64,000 nt of DNA, taken from Rhabdornis inornatus. Its lineage: Eukaryota; Chordata; Aves; Passeriformes; Rhabdornithidae. Positions within the stretch are counted from its first letter, which is position 1. Each line of letters opens with the position of its first letter. The stretch spans positions 2,182,642 through 2,246,641 of the forward strand of contig VWZS01008816.1 in the NCBI GenBank assembly GCA_013397075.1, read 5' to 3'. Shown piece by piece: positions 51,599-63,512 of this stretch. The position numbers were made by a program, and so were the translations under genes. The notes beneath the pieces were generated by a model. That model was given only the letters and a program-made list of their open reading frames with translations. It was not told where the DNA came from and made no database searches.

Positions 51599-54500
51599 CT
51601 CTTTCAGAAGTATTCCAAGCACTTCACCATGCGTTCTAGACACAAGACACCTACTGAATATAATATCTTCACAGCTGCTTTTTCACACCTGGGAGAACAA
51701 CAACAGTGTTTAACTTCCACTAACTGCAGTAACTATTGTTCCATGGCAAAAGGAAATACATAAATTGCAAAAGGAGCTGTCTTTGAGAAAATCTGAAGTT
51801 CTTCATTCTCCCAGACATTAACTACTTGTAGATCATGTAAAGGATAGGATTTTCTTTGGAAGGCAATACTTAGCTCAGCTGTCTTCAGGACCATATTATT
51901 GAACTACCTTCCCATAAACTATTAAAATCATAAAGTTGCCTAGTTTCATTTCATGCCCTTTTCTCCAGAGGTCAAGTACGGCAGAGGATACTAACTAACA
52001 TAGTAGAGTAACCAAGATTCTGATATTACTTGCCAAAGTTTTCACACCTGTCCAGGTAAAAAAGGATCTCTATCCCACCGATTTGGCCAAAACCAAGCAC
52101 TCCAAAACCAGGCAGAGCAGCAATAAAATGTGAGAGTAAAATCCATATTCCTGCCTCTGGACATACTTTGATCAAGCACACTCGATTATATCTCCATCTT
52201 GTGGCTGGTTGAAGCAGCTATTGTGACCTACTACTGACTGAAATAAAGGAGGTGGTCTATAAATAAAGGCGTAGAAATCTACTTTTGATTTTGACAACTT
52301 CCTCTTTGCGACACTCCTTTGTTTTTCTCTAGGAGAGACAACTTTTTGGCTCTGAAAGGAAAAACTTAATAGTACATAAAATTATCAGTTGTGTTCAAAT
52401 TACGCCTTCCTCAGAGGTTCATAGGCCAGATGTTCACAAGTCTTCCAAATGTTGTGAAGTAGGAAAACTCCATTCAAGAAATAGGAGAAATACTATGTGA
52501 CTTTTCTGAAGGAATTGCAGCTAATCAGTTACAGCTAATCAGGCACATAATAACCATAATTCAGTATTCTCTGATAAACAGAGTTGGTCAGTTCCAAGAT
52601 TAAGAGATTTGACAATGCCTTATATTAATAAAGCTTAGCAATAAATAAAGCAAAAGGCTCAGCTAAGTTGATGCTGTTGCTAAATGTATGGGTAGATAGT
52701 TGTTGATATTTTTAGGAAATAACAGTTCACTGCAGAAAGAGAGGAAACACTAAATCAACAATTTGGAAAGAACTGTACAGTAATCATGATTGAGAATTAG
52801 CATATACAGATACATTTGGCTTTGCTTGGGTGGTGGTAATATCATGCTTTCAATGGCTCATGTCTTACTGGAATTATTTGGTTTTAAGAATATAATTATA
52901 ATTGGTCTCATAATTAACCGATGTGCATTAGATCAATCTAAACTTTTGTGTGTGGTACCTTCCCAACAGGCTGTTCAGAAAACAGAAAGAAGTTGGGGAA
53001 GGATACTGAATAACCTATAATTAAAACAAAGCTAGTTATTTTAGTAGGTTGTATCGTACGAAACCTTTTTTTAATGAAGTGTCTAGGCCTCTGGCTATAT
53101 TCAGAAGACATTGAACATAAATGAATTTAAGTCTTGAAACAAAAAGGAGTATCCTTGTTAAACATTAACACTGGATAACTGTGGAAGAAATTGTGTTACA
53201 ACCAATCAAAATTTCTCATATAGCAAAGACTTGACTGGCAAGTGCAATTTAGCAGATCTGTGGTGAGAAAACATCACATTTATTTGTGTTGGAACTTTTT
53301 TTTTACAGTTACCCGACTGGGACAAGGAAAAAAATGTAACACATTAAACCTTTGGAAATTGGTACTGTGCGTAAGCTGAAAAGTTTTTTTCTTATGTCTA
53401 CCTAAAAGCCTGGAATAACAAAACCAATAGGATCTCAGCAAGACTGAGAAGTTGTATTTAGAGAAAAGAGGCAAAAAAACACTTGCATGTAACACTCATC
53501 ATTCCTAATTTCAAACTGAAAACAAAGCAAATGAGCAACTTCTTTGACCTGATTGCAGGCTTGTCCTGTGTCTTGCCTATATGCAACATAAGCATGTATA
53601 AAACCTATAGAACCCCAGATTTTTGCAGCCAAAGCAAAAGGGGACTTAAGGAACCACTACAATATCAGCAGAACATATTCTTCAGAAATATAAAGCAGAT
53701 AACCTCACGGGAAGCTTATCAAGCTGTGATAGGAATAGGCATTCCCAAGAGAACAAAACTTGTTAAAATGTACTCAGTAGTCCTGAAAATTCAAGCATGT
53801 CAAACTGGGCACACAGCACAATACAAAATAGCTTGGTCTAATTCCCTGTATAGGACCACAAAAGTCTAGAAGGGGTTCTTTTTCAGGTTTTTGAGGAGAA
53901 AAAATAACTATATAAAATTCATTAGAACCATAAAATACTGTATTCAAGTAGGAACCATCAGCTGCATGATTATCGGATAAGGAACAATATCCTAGGATGC
54001 AGCTGTTGAGGAAAGAGAAGCCATGAATAATAGCAAGACATGAGATCAGTTGAAGTCAGTATTGCCTCAGTGTTCTAACCAAGAGATATGCAACTCTGGG
54101 AAAATAAACAGTACTATATCTCATTAAATCCTCAGGTATAATACCTTGAATACTTTTGAAATCTAAATTTTGAGTAAGATAAACCCATTTGAAAAGCATC
54201 AATAGAATCATGTTTCCTAGAATTGCCACTGAAGACTGAATGAAATAGCCTTTTTCAGTGAAGACTGTGGTGGACAAGCAACAGATACCACGTTCACATT
54301 CAGATATGTGCATGGCTGCTGAAGAGAGAAAAGGGAGAATACACATTCAGAGTGCACTATGGCAGATCATACAGACCTGCATGTACTGGTAACAAAACTT
54401 TTTTATCAAAGTACTTCTAGAAACTGATAAACCATAGTTCAAACTGATTTTCACCTCAGATAACAACAGGGCTCTGCTGAGCGGTCTTGAAAGACACAAG

Positions 54501-55429
54501 TGACTTGATGACTGAATAGCATAGTCCACCTGAGTGTATCCATAACCATGCTTCAAAAACTCTACCTGTAATAACTAGTATTCCCAAAGTAATTTTAGCT
54601 GTGCACCAGCTAGGATGTTTACTCACCTACTTAAAATTTCTGTAGGTCAGGGCATTAGTTCATCTGAAAGGCTTTAAAACTTGTAAGAAATAGGAGAATT
54701 AACATGCCAAATTTAAAGTGCACCTTTACTATTCCTGTTATTTTTATAATCATCCGCATGCAAATGATGCATTGTAAATCAGAATTAAGAGGATCATCCC
54801 TGTGAAGCCACAAGATGTATTTACCTGGGATTTCTGTCTTTTAGATTTAATCCCGAGGGGGGGAAAAAAAAAAAGAAAAAAGAAAACTAAAATATATGAG
54901 AGAATACAGCAAAAGCTGTAGAGAAAAGATCAGCCGTCAACAATATTGATACAGAGGAAAATGGAAAAATAACTATATCAACTTGAGGGAAAGATAACGA
55001 AAGTTATTTAAACAGAATACTGGAAAATGTATAAAATATATGAAATGAGCCCTAGGGTTTTGTTGAGATCAATCCAAATAGAAGTCTGCCTAGTCATTTA
55101 AGGATAGACATGACAGTGTAGCTCTTTCCTTTTCCTTTTTTAAAAAGGGAATAGTATTACTAAAGGTCAAAATGTACTATAATTCCAGTCTTCATGCAGA
55201 AAGGAAAGGTAACCGCTCTTCTAGCAGTCCCCAAATACAGACATTTTTCCTTCCCAGCAGTTTACTATGTGTTTTATCTGGTTAACATAAGAGACATAGA
55301 CTATAGTAAAGATCAAGAAATGGGAGAGTGTTGAAAGATGAGCAGGGTAGTGTAGCCAGGTAGCCCACAAGAGATGGTGATGACCCTGCCAGTAAGATAC
55401 CACAACCTTTTTTTTTTGAGGGCACATGG
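51599..55429. other. Unannotated interval
   Basis: AT-rich DNA. A 128-codon frame at 53483-53869 has no motif. A G/A-rich run lies at 54856-54884. Nothing else was recognised. Confidence 0.4.
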
Positions 55430-55830
55430 CCCTCAGGTGCTGTCAGGACTCACTTGGACTCATCTTGGCCTGCCTGTAGCCAAGTCTTTGCTTTACTATC
55501 TGTGAGAGCAATCATCAAACCACTGCTTGATTAATTTACCCTTCTATACTTTAGCTTTTTCTTGGCTTTTTCAGTTATGTTGCAGCTATTGTTGCACGTA
55601 CAACTATACAACAAGTGTTGGGGCAGCCCCAATGGGCCATGGGCTGGGGCTCCAAGAGAGTTCCCCAGCACAAATTTCTCCCACAACATTTGCACAATTA
55701 GTCCTTTCACCATCAGGCAGGTGCTAAATCACGCAATTGCACCAAAACCTGAGCCCAGGCTGCAAAAGCCATGGAAGGTGCAGAGAAGAGGTTGTGCTCA
55801 GGGTGTGACAATCACTTAATTAAACTGCGT
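55430..55830. other. GC-richer block, unclassified
   Basis: The composition changes from its flanks, and there is an imperfect hairpin with arms AGCCCCA (55626-55632) and TGGGGCT (55646-55652). It could be part of an unrecognised repeat. No coding motif was seen. Confidence 0.2.
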
Positions 55831-56104
55831 AGAATTAAATCTCTATTATGACCCTAGAATCTACTGCAAGATAGATAAACACAGGAGACTTGATGGTTGT
55901 TAACAAGCCATCAATGGTTTTTCACTGCTCAGTAAAGGAATGTAATCATAGGAGTCAGCAGAAACAGTTTTCAGGGTAACAAACGTCCCAAAAGTGCTCA
56001 GCATCTGTGTATGACACTCTGCTCCTGGTGAAGAAGTCTGGATGCTGATGGTTTACCTTTAATAATCGTCTTTACACAGTCATAAGGACAAAGAAAAGTA
56101 ACAC
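55831..56104. other. Unannotated interval
   Basis: Nothing recognised. Confidence 0.35.
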
Positions 56105-57072
56105 TAATGTCTGCCATGAGGTTCATACTACTGTATTGTTGGAGGTTAGGATTTCTTCAGGATTTTTTTCCCTTTTCTTTCTTTCAGGGAATTTTCTTCC
56201 ATTTGTTGCCTAATAGATGGGAAGGACCAATACTTAAGAGACAAAAGTGTCCAAGGTGGGGGGAACAGGTGCAGCTGGAGGCAGTATTTTGGCTGGGGGT
56301 TTTCTCTTGGTAACAGCAGAGATACCACAAGATTTTGGCTGGGCTCAGTTCCTCTTTCTCTGTCACTCTCAAGGCCAGAGGAGGAGACGGTTCTGTTGCT
56401 GTTGTGGGGAGAATTCTTTCCTACTGCAGAGTTCAGCCCTTTTACTGCTTCTCCTACAGTGAGTGAGGCTTTGCTCTTAAGAGCGGTCATTGACCTGGGA
56501 CATTATGGATCACCTGATCTCACTGGAAAGGACCCTCACCCCTAGGAAAGAACCTGGGACCGCAATCCCTGACCCCTTCCTAGGGAGCATCTCCCAGCTG
56601 TTTGCAGGAGCATGGCTGCTGCTGCACAGCCCTGCTGTTTTCTGCCTCTGTTTCAGGTTTTTCACTATACCTCAACCTGATATCCTGTGTCTGCTGGATC
56701 TCTCGTGGCTCCTGCTGTGGAGCTTCTGCTACATTTTGTTTGCCCCCCGGGATCTGCTCCCCTATGCCATTCCAGTCGCTGCTCCAAGGTTCCTGCTACA
56801 CCCCATTTCACCATACGGAGCAGCACTGGAACCAGCTGCCCCTGAGGGTCTGTAGCAGAAACCTCTTTTCCATCTCTTCCACCGGGGCACCCGCCATTGT
56901 CCACGGGAGAGAGATGGTCGTGCTTCCACCACATTGCCCCGTGCAGGCACGGGGGAATCATCACACCCAGCCTGCCCGGCCGGGAGCCACCAGGACCCCT
57001 GCTGGCTGTGATGGAAACTTCACCAAAGGGGAAAGATATGCTCAATTTGCCACTATGGTCACCTGCCTAGAG
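56105..57072 (+). mobile_element. 5' part of a host LTR (outer layer of a nested cluster)
   Basis: Plus-strand sequence from about 56105 matches, by recognition, a songbird ERV LTR: a TTCTTCAGGATTTTTTTCCC block, then GC-rich text around 56500-57060. It breaks off near 57072. Its 3' end appears about 1.9 kb later at 58978-59255. Frames of 121 and 157 codons inside (56490-57075) are GC-rich shadows without known motifs. The left end is uncertain. Confidence 0.65.
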
Positions 57073-58977
57073 TGAGTTCCACTTCGGCAAAAAGAGGCCT
57101 CGATGTGGCTAGAGCTATTGCTCCATGGCCTTTTTGGCTGTCAGATTGCATTCAAAGGACGCAAGGAGGAGGGGGAGGTCTTTTGCATAAGATAAAAAGG
57201 ATTTATTACTCTGGGGAATTGGGGGGGCAAAAGACAAAAATGGCAAAGGTGCAACAACTTAAATATGGGGGAGATTTAAGGGGAAGGTGCAACTTATTAG
57301 CAAACTGGAGAAATTCTGAAAGGCATTGTCCAATGAGGGAGGTAGGGTGGTGTCATAGTTTCGATTTGCCAATTTAAATATACTCATTTTCTGTTGTGAG
57401 ACAGAACCAGGAGCAGAAGCAAGGCAGGCCTAAAACTTAAAAGGGTATAAAAAGAAATTTATTAACTACACAAGGAAGGAAAAAAAAATCAGAGTAACAT
57501 TTTCAGACCACTCCTTCCTTCCATCTCCCAACCTTCATAACAAAAAAAAACAAACATATGAAAAACTACTTCAGTTAGTTCCCAAATTAAATAGTCCTTT
57601 TTTCAGCTCACTTCAGAGAAAGAGGTTTCCTTTTGTCAGGCTATAGGGATTTTTCCACAAGGAGGAAGAAAACAGTCTTCTCATGGTTTTATTTTCATGA
57701 TTTGCATCTGCTTGGGAACCTGCAATCGTGGCACTCCTCCCAACTCCACAGCCTTCCCAGAGCTGTGTACACAGGCCATGTCGGACTCATGGGGTATTAC
57801 TTTTAAGAATGAAATGTTCCAAAGCAAAGGTTCTCTTCATCTCTTTTCTCTCTGTTCATGCCTCATCCTCAGAAAACTGAGATCCCCTTCTTTCCTCGGG
57901 GCAAAGATTCTTAACACAGATACTTTAGTCAAGTGATCTATCAAATGGAACACTCCAACCCCCCCATGTATTTTTTCTCCACGGTTTATAGGAATTTTCA
58001 GTACAATATCAGGCCATCCCTACAACTTCACAAAAGGATTTTCAGCCAACTTTTACAGCATCTTCTCATTCTCCTTCCATCTAAAAAAACTTAGTTCTTG
58101 CTTCACTGACTTCAGGGTATCTCCTTTTTCCCCTCTCATATTCAAAGGAAAGCCGGAGGTCTTGCAAATCTTATCTGAGACACAAAGAGTTAAAGTTTCA
58201 CACAGCTACAAGAGTTGGGCCAGGCCCGGGCCTGCGGGGTGAGGGGTGGCTGAGATCTCAATCAGCCTTTTCTGGCACTCAGCTGCAGCACCCACACTGC
58301 CCATGGCCACCCCTGCTTCCCAGACAGGGCCCGGCTGCCTCCCCCCAGGCCGTGTGGGGCTGCGCGGGGTCGGCCCCTCCAAAGCTGCTCCGAGCCAGCA
58401 GCAGGAGCCAGGCCCCCCCAGAGCCACGGGCCCATGGGGGAGGAAGCAGGGCTAAGGTCTTATCAGCAAGCCTCTCCTTTCCCAGCCACCGGGTCCCTTG
58501 GTTTGCAAACGGGGCCCAGGCAGCCTCCCGAGCCACCCCCACCCCCCCTGCATGGGAAGGAGCCCGGGCCGAGCTGGTGTTACCTGACCAGTCACCAGAA
58601 ATCAAAGAGAACTTTTCTCCTGGGTAACCTCCTTCAAAATGTGTGTTCCCAGAGTGAACTAACTTTCTCTAATTGGCTGTTGAGGCTGTCAATAACTAAA
58701 CCAGCCCTCAATTGGTCCCAATCACCCCACAGAGGAAACCCCCTGAGTTTCTTCACAGGTGAACCCAGCACAGCTGGGAAACTGGGTCACACGGACTAAT
58801 GAGACCTCCAGTTTTAGGGGATTTACAAAGGGGAATTCCAAGCAGGGGGCTGGCACAAAAAAGGATTGGCAGGTAATTCAGGATAGATTGACAAGGTGGG
58901 TGGGAGGGTATAATTTTGGACTAAACCGTTCACTTGGGCAATAACAGAATATACCATTAACAAGAAACACTACAACA
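57073..58977 (-). mobile_element. Second-layer LTR inserted in the host LTR
   Basis: The two outer pieces, 57073-57350 and 58758-58977, read together on the minus strand as one roughly 0.5-kb LTR-like unit. It has a TATTTAAG TATA-type box (plus-strand CTTAAATA near 57259) and an AATAAATCC poly-A signal (plus strand GGATTTATT near 57200). A start such as TGTTGTAGTG at 58977 is plausible. The unit is split by a third LTR at 57351-58757. No target duplication is clear, and family is unknown. Confidence 0.5.
57351..58757 (-). mobile_element. Third-layer long LTR (about 1.4 kb)
   Basis: On the plus strand it begins TGTCATAGTTT (57351) and ends TTTCTTCACA (58757), so its minus-strand copy runs TGTGAAG...ATGACA. 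Flanks GGTGG (57346-57350) and GGTGA (58758-58762) agree at four of five positions. The text includes a minus-strand AATAAATTT-type signal (plus AAATTTATT near 57457), and a very GC-rich U3-like part at 58200-58600. I recognise the type as a bird ERV LTR. Frames of about 70-120 codons in the GC-rich part are spurious. Confidence 0.7.
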
Positions 58978-59255
58978 GGAAAGTCCCTGGTAGATGAGAG
59001 AAGGCTGGTTTTACTGGGTTTATGGTTGTGTTTGCTGTTGCTGCTATTGTTGGTTTTTTGCCATATTATACATACATACATACATACATACATACATAGA
59101 TACTAGTAAAGGACTGTTATTCCTTTTCCCATGATCTTTTCCTGAAAGCCCCTTAATTTCAAAGTTATTATAATGTGGAGGGAAGGGTCACATTTTCCAT
59201 TCAAAGGGAGGTTCATGCCTTTCTTGCAGGCACCTGTCTTTTAAGCCAGGCCTTT
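58978..59255 (+). mobile_element. 3' part of the outer host LTR
   Basis: This continues the LTR interrupted at 57072. It includes the GTTGCTGCTATTGTTGG block, a (TACA)n microsatellite, the ACTAGTAAAGGACTGTTATTCC region and the 3' end CTGTCTTTTAAGCCAGG. Its last 165 bases align with 26400-26566. The exact point where host LTR resumes (58978-59000) is uncertain. Confidence 0.7.
59067..59098. repeat. (TACA)n microsatellite
   Basis: About eight ATAC/TACA units in the LTR 3' part. The Met-Tyr-Val-Cys frame on the minus strand is its translation. Confidence 0.95.
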
Positions 59256-60984
59256 TTTCTGAGAAATATATAGGATCCAAGCCTGTACGACATGTAGATA
59301 TATTGTTTTCAGTAGAGTAGAAATCCACTGGTAGATTGCTATGCTAATTTTCACTAAGTATTGTTCCTGTTTCAGTCACATTTTACTACATTTACTAATT
59401 TTCTCTCTTTGGTACTTACAATAATTACTTCTGACAGAAAATACCAGAAGGAGGTTGTAAAAAAGCTAGATGAAAACACAGCAATACTTTATCACTTTAT
59501 TAAAAAAAAAAAATCAGAGATAGGAGTTTCAGAGTAAGCCTGATGATTGAAATTAAATATTCTAAGACTCTTCAGACCTGTGATGGCATTCAGCAACTGA
59601 GAAATATCAGCATTTTGCTTACAATACTCTGTTGCGTGTCACACTTATGGTAGGTAGGTAAGGTACTTAGGTAAAGAACTTTAAGTAGTCATGCTTTCAA
59701 ATGAAATACAACTGTACAAATATCAATTCCATTAATAAATTTGCTTTGAACAGCTACCTGAATAGTTTGTTCTTGTGTATCTTTCAAGCTTAAATAATAA
59801 AAACTCTGCATAAGGTGCCTGAAATTTTCCTTCTGAGAAATATGTAGACTCATAAATTAATCATTCTTTCTCTTTTTTCTGGACTTACATAGTCTAACCA
59901 ATTCTTTCTCATTGAAACATAAAAACAGTGAAAGCACAACATCTTAGCTGTTACAATAGAGAATAGCTAATCAGAACTTAATAAGCTGTTGTTAGCAAAG
60001 AGACAGAAAAAAATGTAAATATTTATTCAGTAAATCACTGCACTTGACATAATGAGACATTCAAGACATTGCAGCAGAGACTATTGTGCAAAAGCTGATT
60101 ATTTTAAATCTTTTGTGTAGTCTGCGCTTCCCCTCCCAAAAAAGTGACTGTTTCCTTTTTTTAGCACTGTCACAAAATGTTGTAATGTACCTTGAGACAA
60201 AATTCTTAAGATCTCATGTTTAAGAGTTTCTTCACTGAAATGTAGTATTTCTGTCTTAGTTACTATTGCATACACAAATTTCTCAATAGTCAAACAAATT
60301 ATTTCCTGAGAGCTGTGTTTGATATACTGCAAATCAGAAATGAAGTACATTCGCAGAAGTACATGATCAAAAGAATATTTATATTGCTGTAAATTATTTA
60401 CTTGTTATGAAACATGACTGTTTCTCACTATTCGTGTAACTGATGAAGAGTTCTTTACTTTCATCATCATTCTTGAAGCATAAAGCTTTGAAAAAAGCTC
60501 TGTTCATACAATTTTTCTGACAAAGCAGGTAAAAGCATTCTATGTAAACTAAGGTTTGTATATAGTAAGTAGAGAAGTGAAGAATAAATTCACTTGATGT
60601 AAAAATTATTAGGAGCTTGTGGAGACTAATGCAATAGCTTCTTCTTGAAGAAAACAATAATATTTTTACCCTACACAGAAATTGTAGTTTGCTTTTATTA
60701 CATCTTACTATTATAAAAACTAAAAATTGCAGGTTTTAAATATATGAAATATTCAATGCATTCATCTTAGATGAACACCCCCCCCCCTTAAACTTTGTCT
60801 CTTTTTCCATTATAGAGACTAAAAATCTTTACAAATCACACAATTTATCAAATAGGCAAATCCTTTTCTAATTTCAATTCTTCAAAGTTCTTCCTTTTAA
60901 GAGTAATACTGTTTGCAATTTACATCAACTAAACCTCTGGTGTGTGACATTTGTCCAAGAAAGGAAATGAGATCAAAATCTCAC
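59256..60984. other. Unannotated interval
   Basis: AT-rich DNA with an A12 run near 59501 and a C9 run at 60779-60787. Nothing else was recognised. Confidence 0.4.
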
Positions 60985-61450
60985 AGATTGGAAGGGACCT
61001 CCAGAAGTCCTGTTGTCCAAGACATTGCTAAAAGCTAGACCGGTCAGAGCGGGTGGTTCAGATCCATGTTCAGTTGAGTTTTGAAGATCTCATAACCTCC
61101 TGAGGTATTTTTTCCAGCGTTTGAACATCCTCATGGTAAAAAACTCTTTACATCAAAAAGATATGATCTCCTTTTGCAACCTGTGTTTTTGGTATCTCAT
61201 CCTTCTACTGTGCATATCCACAGAAAGTCTGATCCTGTATTCAACATGGCCTCTCAACAGAGACTTTTAGTCTGACTTAAAATTTCCTCCCCATTTTCGG
61301 TTCTTGAAATTGGACAAGTTCATTTATCTTGGTCTCTAATTACATGTCATACAACAGCCCACTACCATATTTGTGGCTCTCTTCTTGATCCACCTCAGAA
61401 CATCACTGTATTTTTTTGCACTGAGAAGTCCAAAATCAAACCTACCATAC
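60985..61450 (-). mobile_element. Old CR1 LINE 3' portion
   Basis: The plus-strand left end CACAGATTGGAAGGGACCTC (about 60982-61001) is the reverse of a CR1 3' end. The following text matches the ORF2 C-terminal region in order, at low similarity and with indels. It is one of the more decayed copies in the window. Confidence 0.72.
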
Positions 61451-61931
61451 CAGAAGCGGTGCCACGGGTGGGACAAATATTGAACTCCTCATGGCCATCC
61501 TTTTCAGACCATTCTGTGAGCAGGACTCAAGAAAGAGTGGGGCCAGAGCCTGCCTGTGCAGAGTGGCGTCAGAACTGCAGGCTTCAGAATTATTCAAATA
61601 TCAGTCATTCGGCATGGAAGGTTGCCAGGACAAGATACCCAAGACATGAGACACTGTTCTAATTAACTTCTGCAAGGAACACCAGGTGAAAGATGTCTGT
61701 CTTGTGTTTGTACATTTCAGTAAACCTGGACACTGCCTGCCTCTATCTTTCCTTCCTGTTTCAAAATTCTCCTTTACCAAAATTTCACCCCATAAATTCT
61801 CTACTCATTCAAAAATTAAATAATCACTTTGGTCTAAGTTTCAAAAATTCACTGTTTAGCATTGACTTCGAATAAGTTAAACATTTTATCCTCCATGCAT
61901 GGTACATATTAAAAGACCTGATCAGAGGGTA
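61451..61931. other. Unannotated interval
   Basis: Moderate GC content, no family recognised. Confidence 0.3.
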
Positions 61932-62159
61932 TTAGACTTCTACACTGGCTCTCACTTGAATTTGTGGGTATCTGCCAAGTGCCATGCTGTGCCACTCTAA
62001 TGGTAAGTTATTCACAGGAGGAGCAGTGTGTACATCATAAAGCTGGAATAGGTCACAGACTGTTGCCCATGCCTTTTCCTGCTTCTGGTATTGACTTTCA
62101 TGAGCTTTAGCTAACAATTTCATTGCAGAGGTGGGTACTTGGGAATCTGGTTTTGAAAA
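61932..62159 (-). other. Short coding-like frame of unknown identity
   Basis: A minus-strand open stretch of about 75 codons (from 62159 down to a stop at 61932) has a balanced, protein-like composition that differs from the Lys/Asn/Phe-biased chance frames nearby. It contains KAHESQYQKQEKAWATVCD and LPLEWHSMALGRYPQIQV. I do not recognise the family. No splice sites were established and no neighbour suggests a gene. It may be an endogenous-retrovirus or retrocopy remnant, or chance. Confidence 0.2.
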
Positions 62160-62786
62160 CTTCTATTAGAGGGGAGCGGGAGTGAGGTTGCACTTGAAGA
62201 AATGACACGGCAGGAGCCAACTATGACAGCAAAGGCAATGCCCTCACTGCCATGGCATTATCTTGCAGCCCCTGAGCAGGATAAGCAGTGTCAGATGGCA
62301 ATAGCAACAGGGAGTTCCAATGACAGTCCTGTGATCTTCAGCCAAAGGCAAGGCCAGCAAGTCAGGACTGAGGTTAATCCATAAAAGTTCAGTGACTGCT
62401 CAGGGAGGGCTTGAGATACGATCAGACCCTGGCACAACCACAGCATAATTGAGGCCATGCCTGATTACCTGACCTGAACTGAGACGGAGTCTTTTAATGG
62501 ATTACTTTTTTTAAAAAGAGACCAGTAATCCATCCTCTTAAAGCCTGATCTTTATCCTTAAGCAGAAATCAAATGAATGGAGGGAGAGGTTTTGCATGGT
62601 GTGAATATTTATGAGAACATCTTTATCATCTTTATTTGTATTGATGCTTTATGGTAATAAATTGTTCATATTACTTTTATTTTCATTTGTTGTCTCTTAA
62701 CAGGCTTGTGGATGTTTGTAAACATGTTCTGTGAATCCATACTATGGCACATGCTAAGTTCACCACTGAAAACAGAGACAACTAAC
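62160..62786. other. Unannotated interval
   Basis: GC-moderate on the left, AT-rich on the right. Nothing recognised. Confidence 0.35.
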
Positions 62787-63512
62787 CATCGCCCAACATG
62801 GGGAATTAGATACTGGGAAGTACTGCTGTGGAAAGGGACCTGAGGGTCCTGGTCAACAGAAAGTTGAATCTGAGTCAGCAGTGCTCTGTCAACCGGGAGG
62901 GTTAACCCTGTCCTGGGGGCCATCAGACACAGCCTCACTAATCGGGCAAGGGAGGGGATTGTCCTACTCTGCTCTGAGCTGGGACAGCCTCACCTTGAGT
63001 GCCATGGGCAGTTTTAGGTGGTACACTGTAAGAAATGTATTAAGCTCTTAAAGTGTCCAAAGGAGAGCAACAAAAATGGTGAAGGGTGTGGACGGGAAGC
63101 TGTATGAGGAGCAGCTGAGGTCACTTGGTCTATTCAGCCTGGAGAAGAGGCAACTGAGGGGAGATCTCAATGCAATCGACAGCTTCCTCATGAGGGGAAG
63201 AGGAGGGGGAGACACTGAACTCCTCTCTGTGTTGACCAGTGAAAGGACTGGAGGGAATGGCATGAAGTTCTGTCAGGGAAGGTTTAGGTTGGATATTGTG
63301 AAGAAGTTCTTCACTCAGAGGGGGTTTGGGCACTGGAGCAGGCTGCCCAGGGAAGTGGTCACAACACCAAGCCTGACAGAGCTCAAGGAACATTTGGATA
63401 ATGCTCTCAGTTGCATGATGTTACACTTGTGCTGTCCTGGGAAGGTCCAGAAGTGGGACTCAATGATCCTTGTGGGTCCCTTGCAGGTCGTATATTCTAT
63501 GATTGTGTAATA
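62787..63512 (+). mobile_element. CR1 LINE 3' portion reaching the 3' terminus
   Basis: About 725 bp of ORF2 distal region with the family's blocks in order: ESQQCSVN-like text (62870), LYEEQLRSLGLFSLEKRQLRG (63098-63160), RFRLDIVKKFFTQ and HWSRLPREVV (63280-63360), then the end of ORF2. The element finishes at TATTCTATGATTGTGTAA (63493-63510), the typical CR1 3' end. A 144-codon frame (63076-63510) is still open, so this is among the younger or better kept copies. It is 5'-truncated and cannot move by itself. Confidence 0.93.

Noticed and set aside
53483..53869. 128-codon plus-strand frame
   Set aside because: AT-rich DNA, biased composition, no motif, no nearby promoter or splice pattern.
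56490..57075. Frames of 121-157 codons, Leu/Cys/Pro-rich
   Set aside because: They lie in the GC-rich body of an LTR, overlap each other in different phases and on the opposite strand, and have no domain. The signal-peptide-like hydrophobic stretches are not convincing.
58206..58799. GC-rich frames and apparent CpG-island-like block
   Set aside because: The block lies within a 1.4-kb LTR whose ends and target duplication can be seen. GC content is explained by the LTR, not by a host promoter.
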